Shown in pieces: positions 1 through 8,000 of a stretch of 9,139 nt of DNA; positions within the stretch are counted from its first letter, which is position 1, and every line of letters starts with the position of its first letter. Where the stretch lies: assembly GCA_016234155.1 (NCBI GenBank), contig JACRGZ010000126.1:1-9139 (forward strand), read 5' to 3'. This DNA comes from Nitrospirota bacterium (lineage in GTDB: Bacteria > Nitrospirota > 9FT-COMBO-42-15 > HDB-SIOI813). The notes beneath the pieces were generated by a model that made no database searches, was not told where the DNA came from, and was given only the letters and a program-made list of their open reading frames with translations. Position numbers and translations under genes: made by a program.

Positions 1-126
1 GCTTTGTCGGTAGGCTTCATGGCTTCGGTTTCCCTAACCACGCTACCCAAGCTATATGGTTTGTGACCTTTTACCATAAGAGGACTTTCACCTCATAATA
101 AGGGTTGAGCTTTACTCTTGGCACAC
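1..126 (-). mobile_element. Group II intron, 5' end (domain I), truncated by window edge
   Basis: Read on the minus strand from 126, the sequence starts GTGTGCC, matching the GUGYG 5' boundary of bacterial group II introns. It continues with GAGGTGAAAGTCCTCT, a stem-loop resembling the GGUGAAAGUCC segment common in domain I, and then purine-rich internal-loop stretches such as GGGAAACCGAAGCCATGAAG. There is no open reading frame; an intron-encoded reverse transcriptase, if present, would lie beyond position 1. The element is in the same orientation as the TPR gene and begins only about 25 bases after its stop codon. The exact boundary is uncertain because GAGC at about 136 could pair with GCTC at about 108 across the proposed junction. 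A cobalamin riboswitch was considered and judged less likely. Confidence 0.55.
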
Positions 127-151
127 AGCCCCTGGCTCATGATGGTTCACC

Positions 152-3100
152 TTAAAACGCAACACCAAACCCTATACCCACTGTAAGTTTTTTATATCCC
201 CCCCCTACAGTCGGTATCGGGGCTGCCAGGATATCCTCGAGTTTCTGTTGCTCCTCGGAAGTCGGCCTCGGGAGGTTAGTGGAGGCATTAGTATAATCAA
301 ACCCTAAAGACATGGAGACCTTCTCTGAGAGGGAATAAGAGAGGTCTATACTTGCGGTCTGGCTGACATTACGCCTGAATTTACTGTATAGGGTCGTAGA
401 ATCAGGGTTCATATACTGAACAAGACTTATCGCATAACCTGCAGAAGCGCTCAGTCCGGCCCTTATAAATCTGCTGTAGCTTGCTGAGATGTTGTTCGAG
501 CGGTTGGCATAATTACTACCGAGCTGTTCCTTATTAACATAGCTTGAGAAGCTGTAACTGGCGCTGATGGTATCTTTTGCCGAAAATCTCTGGGAGGACG
601 ACAGGCTCACACTGTGCTGATATGCATCGCTCGCCTTACTCCTGAAAGAGTCCGTATTGGAAAAACTATACCCCATACTGAACGATGTAGGTATACCCCC
701 GGTGGTCACTGAGGCATTACCGGAGAGTCCGTAGCTGCGATATGAGGGTTCACTGTCAAACAGGCTGTAATTATAATTCCAGCCGGTGGAAAGCCTGTAT
801 ATATCATGGAGGGTTATTTCCCACCTCGCATTTGTATTATAACCCTCTCCCCACAATTGATTCTTATACGACATTGACCTGCTGCTGGATAATCCTGCAC
901 TCAGGATATTCCCCTTTGTCCTTAATATAAAATATGAAAGAGAAAGGCTGTAACCTGATCCTACCCCTGGAACCCTTTTTACACCATAGGATAAATTTGT
1001 GTCAATACTGTGGCTAATGGAAAAACTCCCTTTCCAGTTCTTGAGCCTCTGGAATCTAATGGCTGCTATCTCTCCCTCCCCTGTCCCCTCGCTGACTGTC
1101 ATAGCCTTCTTATACTCCTCCCGCGCATCCTGAAACATGTTCTCCTTTTCATATACCGTCCCTAAATAGAGACGGGCAGGCGCATAATCCTCTTTTATTT
1201 CAGTAGAACGTTTTAAGGCAGTGATAGCCTCCTCCCGCCTATCCATCCTGTCTAATATAATGCCCAGCATATAGTAGGCAATATAGTTTCCCGGGGATAT
1301 TGTAATAATGCCCTCTATCTCTTTCTGGGCCTCTATATAATCCCCCCCGCTCATTAACTGTTGCACATTTTTTATCCGTCCTGAAAGCGCCTCGATCTCA
1401 CTGATCCTCCCCAATTTCACCCTTGCTATATCCGCCTCTCTACCCTTCTCTGTAATAGAGAGGATGACCTTATACTCTTCCCTTGCCTCTTCAAACCTCT
1501 GCCCCCTTTCATATACAAGGGCAAGCTGCAGATGGGCCTGTACGTAGTCAGGGCTTACCTGGAGCGCCCTCTTGAGAAACTCCTCTGCCTCTTCGGGCCT
1601 CTCAAGTCTGTCATATATAACCCCTGAATTATAGAGGGCAACAGGGTTATCAGGGGCAATCTCCCGCACCATTTGAATCTCACGAAGGGCGCCCTCAAAA
1701 TCCCCTTTCCCAAGAAGGCCCTTGGCCCTCTCGAAGTGTATGGCCATTATAGCCTTTCTTACCCGCTGACCGGCCTCCCGCCCTTCAGGCGTATCCGGCG
1801 CACCCGACACGATAGTCCTGTATGCCTCCCTTGCCTCTTCGTACTTACCCATTGCCTCATATGCCTCTCCAAGCAAGAGATATGCCTCCCAGTATTTCGG
1901 GACGATTTCTACCGCTGTTTTAAGACGTGTTATTGCCTCTTTAACCCTCCCGAATCGTAGATATATCTTGCCAAGCGTGAGGTGTGCCTTAGGGTTCTTA
2001 TTTTCCTCAGAGACATATACCTCGGCCTCATTGAGCGCAGCCTCCATGTTTCCCTGCTCCATGAAAACCCTTATACGTTCTGACCGCTCCTTGGCCTCGA
2101 GTGCCCTCTTCAGGGTCTCCAATCTTTCAGCGGCCTTTTTTGACTCCCCGGTATCTTTTCCTGTTGCCAGCCTGTACTCTTCCACAGCCTCTTCATATCT
2201 GCGAAGGGATTCATAAATAATCCCCAGTGCAAGGTGTGCCTCAACGTATCCGGCATTGATCTTTATAGCGCTCTTTAAGACATCTACAGCCTCCTCATTC
2301 TTACCCATCATACTGTATGTAATTCCCATATCATAGAGGGCAAGGATATTCTCAGGCTCAATGGCAAGGATCTTCTGTGCCGCAGAGAGGGCGGCATCAA
2401 GTTCCTTTTTTTCCCGGTACTCGCTCGCCTGTTTAAAATATTCAGTCACCTCTATACGCTTGCCAAGATTGATAAGAAACTCCCTGGCCTTCTCCGATTC
2501 CTCACCTTCAGGCGAGATATTTATAACAGCCTCAAACTCCTTCTTTGCCTCATTGTAGTCGCCGGCGCTATTATATACGTAGCCGAGCTGAAGATGGGCA
2601 TCTATATTCCCGGGCTCTTTTTCCACGACCTTGCTTAAATTCTCTCTCGCCTCTTTATACCGCCTCATCCTTGCATATATAAAACCTGCGTTGTAAAGGA
2701 CCTCTACGTCGTTTGGGCTTTGTCTTAGTATAAGATCAAGCTCCTTTAAAGACTCTTCAAGCCGCCCCTCCTTGAAAAGCGCCTCAGCGCTGCGTAATCT
2801 TTCCATACGCTCCATACGCTCTTTACGCTCTTTAGCGTCAAGCCGTCTTAGCATCTTCTCTGCCTCACTGTCACCACCCTTTATTGCGGCCACGTATTCC
2901 CTCCTTGCAAGGCCATTCTCCCCCTTGATCTCGTATATGGCCCCAAGCCCTGTATGCGCTGATGCAAGGTCCGGCTTTAGCTTTAACGACATTTCCAGCG
3001 ACTCTATCGCAAGGTCGTACTCCTTCAACCTGAAGTATGCCGCGGCCATATGAAAGTATGGCATGGGGTCATCAGGGTTCATGGCCGATACCCCCTTGAA

Positions 3101-3364
3101 CACCTCTATAGCGGCATTAAACTCACCCTTGTCTGAGAGTTCTATGCCATGCTCAAGTGCGGATGGTTGAACAGGCGCCTCCTGGGCATAGGCAAATACA
3201 GGCAGCAGGAAGCCATCGCAGCCGTAGGGACAACCGTAGGGACAGACCTTCAGGTCTGTCCAGGCAAGCAGCAAAGAAGTAAGAAGTAAGAAGATGGTGG
3301 TTAAGGCGTAGCGATATCCCGGCATTTGAGGTCTTGAGTATATCTGATTTTTATACTGTGTCAA
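152..3364 (-). CDS. TPR-repeat outer-membrane beta-barrel protein (PgaA/BcsC/Slam-like architecture)
   Basis: This 1070-residue protein has an N-terminal signal region, then about 18 tetratricopeptide repeats (residues ~66-770), then an aromatic- and Ser-rich barrel (~773-1070) ending GIGFGVAF with terminal Phe, the outer-membrane assembly signature. The TPRs form six modules of three, starting near residues 66, 187, 308, 430, 541 and 665. Within modules the second TPR carries motifs like ALYNSGVIY and the third AHLQLALVYE. A periplasmic TPR superhelix in front of a barrel is the layout of exopolysaccharide exporters (PgaA, BcsC) and of Slam surface-protein transporters; which one applies cannot be decided here. 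The signal peptide is odd: hydrophobic IFLLLTSLLLA (24-34) is split from LLPVFAYA|Q (cleavage ~60/61) by the repeat-derived insert TDLKVCPYGCPYGC. The start is ambiguous: TTG at 3364 gives the full frame, while ATG at 3325 (MPGYRYALTT) gives a better signal peptide, and neither has a good Shine-Dalgarno. Confidence 0.9.
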   Translation of the reverse strand: MTQYKNQIYSRPQMPGYRYALTTIFLLLTSLLLAWTDLKVCPYGCPYGCDGFLLPVFAYAQEAPVQPSALEHGIELSDKGEFNAAIEVFKGVSAMNPDDPMPYFHMAAAYFRLKEYDLAIESLEMSLKLKPDLASAHTGLGAIYEIKGENGLARREYVAAIKGGDSEAEKMLRRLDAKERKERMERMERLRSAEALFKEGRLEESLKELDLILRQSPNDVEVLYNAGFIYARMRRYKEARENLSKVVEKEPGNIDAHLQLGYVYNSAGDYNEAKKEFEAVINISPEGEESEKAREFLINLGKRIEVTEYFKQASEYREKKELDAALSAAQKILAIEPENILALYDMGITYSMMGKNEEAVDVLKSAIKINAGYVEAHLALGIIYESLRRYEEAVEEYRLATGKDTGESKKAAERLETLKRALEAKERSERIRVFMEQGNMEAALNEAEVYVSEENKNPKAHLTLGKIYLRFGRVKEAITRLKTAVEIVPKYWEAYLLLGEAYEAMGKYEEAREAYRTIVSGAPDTPEGREAGQRVRKAIMAIHFERAKGLLGKGDFEGALREIQMVREIAPDNPVALYNSGVIYDRLERPEEAEEFLKRALQVSPDYVQAHLQLALVYERGQRFEEAREEYKVILSITEKGREADIARVKLGRISEIEALSGRIKNVQQLMSGGDYIEAQKEIEGIITISPGNYIAYYMLGIILDRMDRREEAITALKRSTEIKEDYAPARLYLGTVYEKENMFQDAREEYKKAMTVSEGTGEGEIAAIRFQRLKNWKGSFSISHSIDTNLSYGVKRVPGVGSGYSLSLSYFILRTKGNILSAGLSSSRSMSYKNQLWGEGYNTNARWEITLHDIYRLSTGWNYNYSLFDSEPSYRSYGLSGNASVTTGGIPTSFSMGYSFSNTDSFRSKASDAYQHSVSLSSSQRFSAKDTISASYSFSSYVNKEQLGSNYANRSNNISASYSRFIRAGLSASAGYAISLVQYMNPDSTTLYSKFRRNVSQTASIDLSYSLSEKVSMSLGFDYTNASTNLPRPTSEEQQKLEDILAAPIPTVGGGYKKLTVGIGFGVAF
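3222..3261. repeat. Dispersed palindrome, copy 1, inside the TPR coding sequence
   Basis: The arms GGACAGACCT (3240-3249) and AGGTCTGTCC (3252-3261) are separated by TC. On the left a 12-bp stretch is duplicated: CCGTAGGGACAA at 3222-3233 and CCGTAGGGACAG at 3234-3245. It is read in frame as TDLKVCPYGCPYGC in the signal-peptide region of the TPR protein. Three other copies are in the window (4802, 8340, 8943). Confidence 0.9.
3276..3293. repeat. Heptanucleotide tandem repeat (GAAGTAA) inside the TPR signal-peptide coding region
   Basis: GAAGTAA occurs at 3276-3282 and 3283-3289, followed by the partial unit GAAG (3290-3293). On the coding strand this CTTC/TTAC run encodes much of the hydrophobic core IFLLLTSLLL. 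It sits 14 bp from palindrome copy 1. Confidence 0.75.
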
Positions 3365-3368
3365 AGAA

Positions 3369-3391
3369 CTATCTCATAGAAATACCCTCCC
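3369..3391 (-). promoter_or_regulatory. Shine-Dalgarno plus two-codon minigene ahead of the TPR gene
   Basis: On the minus strand GGGAGGG (3391-3385) lies 7 nt before ATG AGA TAG (3377-3369), an ideal ribosome site for an ORF of only Met-Arg. The TTG start of the TPR gene follows 4 nt after the TAG, in a different frame. Translational coupling or reinitiation is possible, as is decay of an older start. The function is inferred only. Confidence 0.35.
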
Positions 3392-3402
3392 TGCCTCGAG
3401 GC

Positions 3403-3435
3403 AAAAAAAAGGGAAGCCTGGGATTCAGGCTTCCC
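3403..3435 (-). terminator. Rho-independent terminator after the secreted-protein gene
   Basis: On the minus strand a perfect 10-bp stem GGGAAGCCTG / CAGGCTTCCC with loop AATCC is followed by eight T residues. It lies about 28 bases after the TAATAG double stop of the 345-residue protein gene. Only 38 bases then remain before the TPR start, so TPR transcription must come from read-through or from a very compact promoter. Confidence 0.93.
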
Positions 3436-3463
3436 CTTATGAGATTAAGCGAAGTCCTCTCTA

Positions 3464-4501
3464 TTACGGGTCAGTTAGACTGGTATTAGTCTTGTGCGTT
3501 ATGTCCTTATTAAGATTGTTCTGGACATTCTTATTGCTATTTACAGTCAGGTCAGGATGACTTTGTGTCTCCGTAATTGTGCAACCCGGCTGTAACATGC
3601 ATCCACCACCCTTACCAATAACGATCTTCTTGCTCAGGTATGACTGCTTTATGCCAGAATTGCCTGAACCTGACTCGATATCACCGACATAGGCATAGAT
3701 GAGCTGGTCAAGCCAACCACCTTCGTTATCCCAGAGGTCGTCTCCTGTTTCTTTCTCATGGTCTTCTCCATCCTTACGCAGGTTGAAGTCCTGCCATATC
3801 ACACCTGCCATACCATTACCATTACCGCCAACAGTACCCTCGAAGTCAGCAAGGTCCTGATCCAAAGTCTGGCTAATGCCAAGACCGAGTGGGTAGTCCT
3901 CACCATCAGGCGCTACAGTTGAACCGCCTGGGTTACCCCAAACTGAGCTGCGGACATAGAAGAGTATGTCCAACCCCTGCTCTAAATGACGCTGCGTGTT
4001 AGTAGCCTCTTCTGAATGGTCCTCAACCCATGTGTACAGGTCATCCAGTACGATGCCTTCGTTTTCATCCATCTCGCCCGCGCCATAAGGTACGTCATCA
4101 GTCTGAGGATCTCCGGCTACATAAGAGCAGTCATAGTGAGAAGCAGTAGCAGGCTCAGTAGGCGTATTATTATTATATCTCAAATTCTCATATGGACATG
4201 GTAGTGAGTATAATGGAGCTGAAAGCGGCTGGTTTGTCTCAAAGAATAGACGGCTTCCAAGTGTAGACCCTACAGCTAAGGTCTTCCAAATCTTACCATC
4301 TTCTGAATAACCGACAGTACCATCCATACCAGGAAAAGTGTTGAACATGTCTGATCCAACAACACTAAATGCCCACTCGTCTGCATCCGCCCCGAATTCA
4401 TCCGTGGATTGGGTGTTCTGCCACATATTTTGTGCAAATGCAGGTGACGCCAGGAATACTACGGCAGTTAGAAGGAGTAATATTAATATTGCTTTTCTCA
4501 T
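3464..4501 (-). CDS. Secreted acidic protein of unknown family
   Basis: The 345-residue product starts with a clear Sec signal peptide: MRK, a hydrophobic core to Leu17, then ASPAFA|Q with cleavage after residue 23. I recognise no family. The mature protein is rich in Asp, Glu, Asn and Gly. It has four Cys (102, 125, 301, 307), which could form two disulfides, a Gly/Asn stretch (GGNGNGMAG, ~225-233), a GKGGGC motif (~296-301) and a polar Asn/Thr-rich tail with no membrane anchor. It lacks a terminal Phe barrel signature, a PEP-CTERM anchor and an LPXTG motif. The start ATG at 4501 is well supported by the Shine-Dalgarno AAAGGAGGTG with 7-nt spacing. It has its own terminator downstream and a candidate sigma-54 promoter about 190 bases upstream, which suggests a regulated, abundantly translated monocistronic unit. 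It may be a client or partner of the adjacent TPR-barrel protein (inference from adjacency). Confidence 0.85.
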   Translation of the reverse strand: MRKAILILLLLTAVVFLASPAFAQNMWQNTQSTDEFGADADEWAFSVVGSDMFNTFPGMDGTVGYSEDGKIWKTLAVGSTLGSRLFFETNQPLSAPLYSLPCPYENLRYNNNTPTEPATASHYDCSYVAGDPQTDDVPYGAGEMDENEGIVLDDLYTWVEDHSEEATNTQRHLEQGLDILFYVRSSVWGNPGGSTVAPDGEDYPLGLGISQTLDQDLADFEGTVGGNGNGMAGVIWQDFNLRKDGEDHEKETGDDLWDNEGGWLDQLIYAYVGDIESGSGNSGIKQSYLSKKIVIGKGGGCMLQPGCTITETQSHPDLTVNSNKNVQNNLNKDITHKTNTSLTDP

Positions 4502-4508
4502 ATCTTTT

Positions 4509-4518
4509 CACCTCCTTT
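4509..4518 (-). promoter_or_regulatory. Very strong Shine-Dalgarno of the secreted-protein gene
   Basis: AAAGGAGGTG on the minus strand, followed by AAAAGAT and ATG, is an extended match to the 16S rRNA anti-Shine-Dalgarno with 7-nt spacing. It is by far the best ribosome-binding site in the window and fixes the start at 4501. Confidence 0.9.
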
Positions 4519-4552
4519 CCTTGTCTGATTTGCTGGATTAGTCTAAGGTTCC

Positions 4553-4659
4553 CCCCTCACCCATTCCCTCTCCCCACCCCCACCCTATCCCTCCCCCGCC
4601 TTTCCTATCAATAGGGGGGAGGGAATTAAAGGGAGAGGGAGAGGGTTAAAGGTGAGGGG
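4553..4659. repeat. Large imperfect inverted repeat (MITE-like) in the presumed 5' leader
   Basis: The outer arms CCCCTCACC (4553-4561) and GGTGAGGGG (4651-4659) and the inner arms CCCTCCCCC (4589-4597) and GGGGGAGGG (4615-4623) pair, and the apex CCTAT-CA-ATAGG (4604-4615) forms a small hairpin. One side is C-rich and the other G-rich. If transcription starts near 4690, this hairpin lies in the untranslated leader of the secreted-protein gene. Confidence 0.7.
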
Positions 4660-4699
4660 TTCTCAAAGCCCTAATCAGCAGACATGGTTAAATAGTATT

Positions 4700-4715
4700 T
4701 GCAAGGGGTATGCCA
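4700..4715 (-). promoter_or_regulatory. Sigma-54 (-24/-12) promoter of the secreted-protein gene
   Basis: The minus-strand sequence TGGCATACCCCTTGCA matches every defined position of the consensus TGGCAYRNNNNTTGCW, with the invariant GG and GC separated by 10 bases. Expected transcription start is about 4690, giving a leader of about 190 bases before the ATG at 4501. Orientation and placement fit the downstream gene. Sigma-54 promoters need an activating enhancer-binding protein; none is encoded in this window. Confidence 0.7.
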
Positions 4716-4722
4716 TAAAATA

Positions 4723-4750
4723 CAGGGTGCAGGGTGTGGGGTGTGGGGTG
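4723..4750. repeat. Heptanucleotide tandem array CAGGGTG/TGGGGTG, four units
   Basis: The units are CAGGGTG, CAGGGTG, TGGGGTG and TGGGGTG at 7-bp period. The array lies directly upstream of the sigma-54-type promoter and 51 bp from the 30-bp palindrome at 4802. Confidence 0.8.
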
Positions 4751-4801
4751 TAGTAAAATGTGTTTTAAAAACAAAGAGTTAAGAGAAATAAAAAGGGGAA
4801 C

Positions 4802-4831
4802 GTAGGGACAGACCTTAAGGTCTGTCCCTAC
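4802..4831. repeat. Dispersed palindrome, copy 2 (perfect 30-bp)
   Basis: GTAGGGACAGACCTT is followed directly by its reverse complement, a perfect 30-bp palindrome with no spacer. This is the most complete copy and shows that the full unit is flanked by GTAG/CTAC. It is intergenic, upstream of the secreted-protein promoter. Confidence 0.95.
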
Positions 4832-4879
4832 ATGTCTCCTCTCACCCTGAGGGCAAGGGGAAGGGTGGGTGGATATAAT

Positions 4880-4896
4880 TGTATATTTTTTATACA
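4880..4896. promoter_or_regulatory. Operator-like inverted repeat TGTATA-N5-TATACA
   Basis: TGTATA (4880-4885), a T5 spacer and TATACA (4891-4896) form a 6-bp-arm inverted repeat. It lies about 200 bases upstream of the predicted sigma-54 start site, a distance typical for enhancer-binding-protein sites. The region is AT-rich, so chance occurrence is plausible. Confidence 0.25.
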
Positions 4897-5026
4897 TTGC
4901 AGCGGATGGCTTACAGGAGAAAGTATTGTATAACTTTTTGTTTTTTAAGGAGAATAGAGGCATTGTGTATTATTGCTACAGGGTTTGTATTGATATGTGT
5001 AGCTATTAGCCATAACCTTGGGAGCG

Positions 5027-8000
5027 CTACTGCTTCTCTACCTTAAGGATTACGTTTTCTGAGCTGTCGGTGAGAAAGAGATATGGCGTGTCTTGTGAGG
5101 TGGTTATACCTGTGATCATCCCGTAGCGGGCATCTTCACGCCCGCCGGCCACAAAAGAGGACTGGCCTGTCATGCCGGAGAAGGTAACCACCTCTCCGGT
5201 ATATTTGTTGACACGGCGTATAACGTTATTCCCTGTATCCGCCACATATAGATAGTCACCGTCTGCCACTATCCCCCTCGGGGCATAGAACCTTGCAGCA
5301 AACCCCACGCCGTCTCTGTCCCCGGACTCCTGGGGCATCCCGGCTAAGGTCTTAACCTGGCCGGTGGTCTTCAGGATCCTCCTTATGGTATGGTTACCGG
5401 TATCGGTAACATACAGATATGTCTCATCCATCGCTATACCCCTGGGGCCGTCGAAACCTGCGGCGGCCCCTGTGCTGTCACCTGTGCCCGGTGTGCCTGC
5501 CTCTGTCCGAATATCACCAAGCCCGGCAACAAGCCCGACATACCCTGTCGCAAGATTTATACGGCGGATGACATGATTCCCTGTATCGGCTACATACAGA
5601 TTCTTTTCATCCACACATATCCCCCTCGGAAAATTGAACCTTGGGGCGCCGAACTCTGAATTCATATATCCACTCTGCAACGGTATTCCTGCAATCGTGG
5701 ACACCTCCCCTGTCCCTGCATCTATCTTCCTGATTATGTGATTAGCTGTATCAGCCACATATACATTACCCGCACTATCCACAGCAATCCCTATGGGGGA
5801 GTTAAACCTTGCCTCATACCCGCTGCTGTATCCATAGCCGCTGACGCCGATATTGCCCGCAATAGTCTTGAGCGGTGCGTTTTTAATATCTGAGATATCC
5901 AGCGCCCTTATCGTATGATTGCCACTATCTGCGATATAAAATAGTTTCCCGATAATATCGCCTCCGGCAGGTGAGCTAAACCCGCTCCCCTTCTTGGGCC
6001 GGACACTGACCGAGACGGTCTCCCCAGTATCAAATGATACCCTCCGGACCCTCCCGTTACCGCTCTCAATAACATAGAGGTGCGCCCCGTCACTGTTAAC
6101 CCCTGAGGGGGAGTTAAAAGAGGTGGTCTTTCCTGTCCCGTCAGTAGAGTCGCCTGAATATTTACTTGTGCCGGCGGGATATGCCGTACAGACATATTTT
6201 TCTATTATAGCAGCCGCAGCAAGGGAACTTTGTGCGCTTGTTGAAGTAGCCTGGTTCGTGCTCGTGCTCGTGTCTGTCTGTTCAGTAGTTGCCTCCGTCT
6301 CTACCTCTTTGATACATTCCTGATCCCCGGCCAGCGTGCTGACATCTCTATTGGTAAGGTCAATCCGGCGTATCAGGTGGTTGCCTGTATCTGCCACATA
6401 GAGACTGTTATTGTACCAAACTATCCCTGAAGGTAGATTGAACTGCGGCAGCCCCTTGTCTGAATCCATCAGACCTGCCTGGCCCAAACTCCCTGCAACT
6501 GTGGTAACCACTCCTGTAACGGCATCAATCCTTCTGATCGCATGATTGCCGCTGTCTGCGACATAGAGATAATTCCCGTCTGTCGCTATATCCCTCGGCT
6601 CTCTAAGGCGCGCTGACAACCCCGTACCATCTGTTGAATCGGCCGTCCCTGCCACGCCCGCCCGGCCGGCCAGGGTGGTCACAGCCCCGTCGTTAAGACC
6701 TACACGTCTTATTGTATGGTTTAGAGAATCCGCCACATACATCGAGTCACCTATCCTTATGGCGCCTGAAGGGGCATTAAACCTTGCCGCTCTTCCAACA
6801 CCATCTTCTGTGCCGGCGCTGTCCGGATAACCGGCAAATGAACGCACCTCACCGGAAGAGAGATTCATCCGTCTGATAACATGATTATCCCGGTCCGTAA
6901 TGTAGAGGTAATCCCCCCTATCACTTACAACTATGTCCACAGGGTTGTTGAAAAAGGCAGGGCTTTCATCACTGTCAGTACTTCCCGGTCTGCCGGGGCC
7001 GCCTGCATATACACTGACTGTTCCAGCTTCCAACTTTCTTATGACATGATTATACGTATCAGCAACATATAGTATATTCCCCTTAATGGCAACCCCCCCG
7101 GGGGTATAGAACTGGGCATCCTCCCCCACCCCGTTCTGGTAACCCGGGTTAGGGGGAAGGCCGGCAAAGGTAATAACCTCCCCTGTCCCAATATCCACAC
7201 GCCTGATATCAAGATTGAGGCTGTCTGATACATAAAGGTAATCACCCACTGCCACAAGCCATTCAGGGCCATTAAACAGGCCTGTACCCAGTGGACCATC
7301 TGTTGAACCGCAGTAGTTTGCCATGCCCGAGAGTGTATTTACAATCATGGTATCAAGATCTATCACCCTTATTACGCAGTTCCCGTAGTCTGCAACATAA
7401 AGTTCCGGGCCTTTTATAGCTATTCCTGAAGGGTACGTAAATCTTGCCACACCCCATCCGCCATCGGCATACCCAGATTCACCGCCGGCTGCGGTGTAAA
7501 CTCTCATATCTGTAAGGTCTAACATACGGATAGCATGATTAAATGTGTCCGCGATAAAGATATTAGCCCCGTCAGTATCAATACCTGTAGGAAGGCTGAA
7601 TGTTGCATTTATCGCAGGCCCGTCCGTATAGCCGATCTCTCCTGCCACACCGGCTACTGTGACAGTCTCACCGCTGTTTTTATTTACACGTCTTATGGTG
7701 CTATTCTGGGTATCTGCAACATAAAGGAAATCCCCGATGAGTGTCATACCGGTAGGCCCCCTGAATCTGGCAGCTGTACTATCTGATGAGTCATTACTCC
7801 CTGGCTGACCCCTTAAACCTGCAAGGGTTGATACATAGCCTGTAGCAGCATCCATCTTACGGATTACATGATTCCCTGTATCAGCGATATATGTATATTC
7901 CCCGTCAGTCGCTACCCCCTCTAAGCTGTTAAACCTTGCAGATCTGCCATAACCATCAGACATACCTGCAGACAATGGCATACCTGCAACGGTTCTAATG

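Larger units (their letters stand above)
4502..5026. other. 525-bp intergenic region holding promoter, leader and repeats
   Basis: No credible gene is found on either strand. In minus-strand order from 5026 it holds: no visible terminator after the NHL gene, a TGTATA-N5-TATACA inverted repeat, the 30-bp palindrome, a heptanucleotide array, the sigma-54-type promoter, a large imperfect inverted repeat in the presumed leader, and the Shine-Dalgarno of the secreted-protein gene. The frame 4688-4963 on the minus strand is open but reads through repeats and is not considered a gene. Confidence 0.8.

Noticed and set aside
1..151. Cobalamin or other riboswitch
   Set aside because: The GGTGAAAGTCC loop is similar, but there is no B12-box order of motifs, and the element follows a gene instead of preceding one in the visible sequence.
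742..3053. Plus-strand ORFs across the TPR gene
   Set aside because: They are antisense shadows; the minus-strand frame has clear TPR and barrel content throughout.
4802..4831. Rho-independent terminator for the NHL gene
   Set aside because: The palindrome is perfect but has no T-run on the minus strand, and the same sequence recurs inside coding frames.
4688..4963. Minus-strand open frame of 91 codons
   Set aside because: It runs through the 30-bp palindrome (giving TDLKVCPY) and the heptanucleotide array, has no Shine-Dalgarno or domain, and overlaps the sigma-54 promoter.
5364..7786. Several plus-strand and alternative-frame ORFs across the NHL gene
   Set aside because: They are antisense or shifted shadows of the repeated blade sequence, with no initiation signals.
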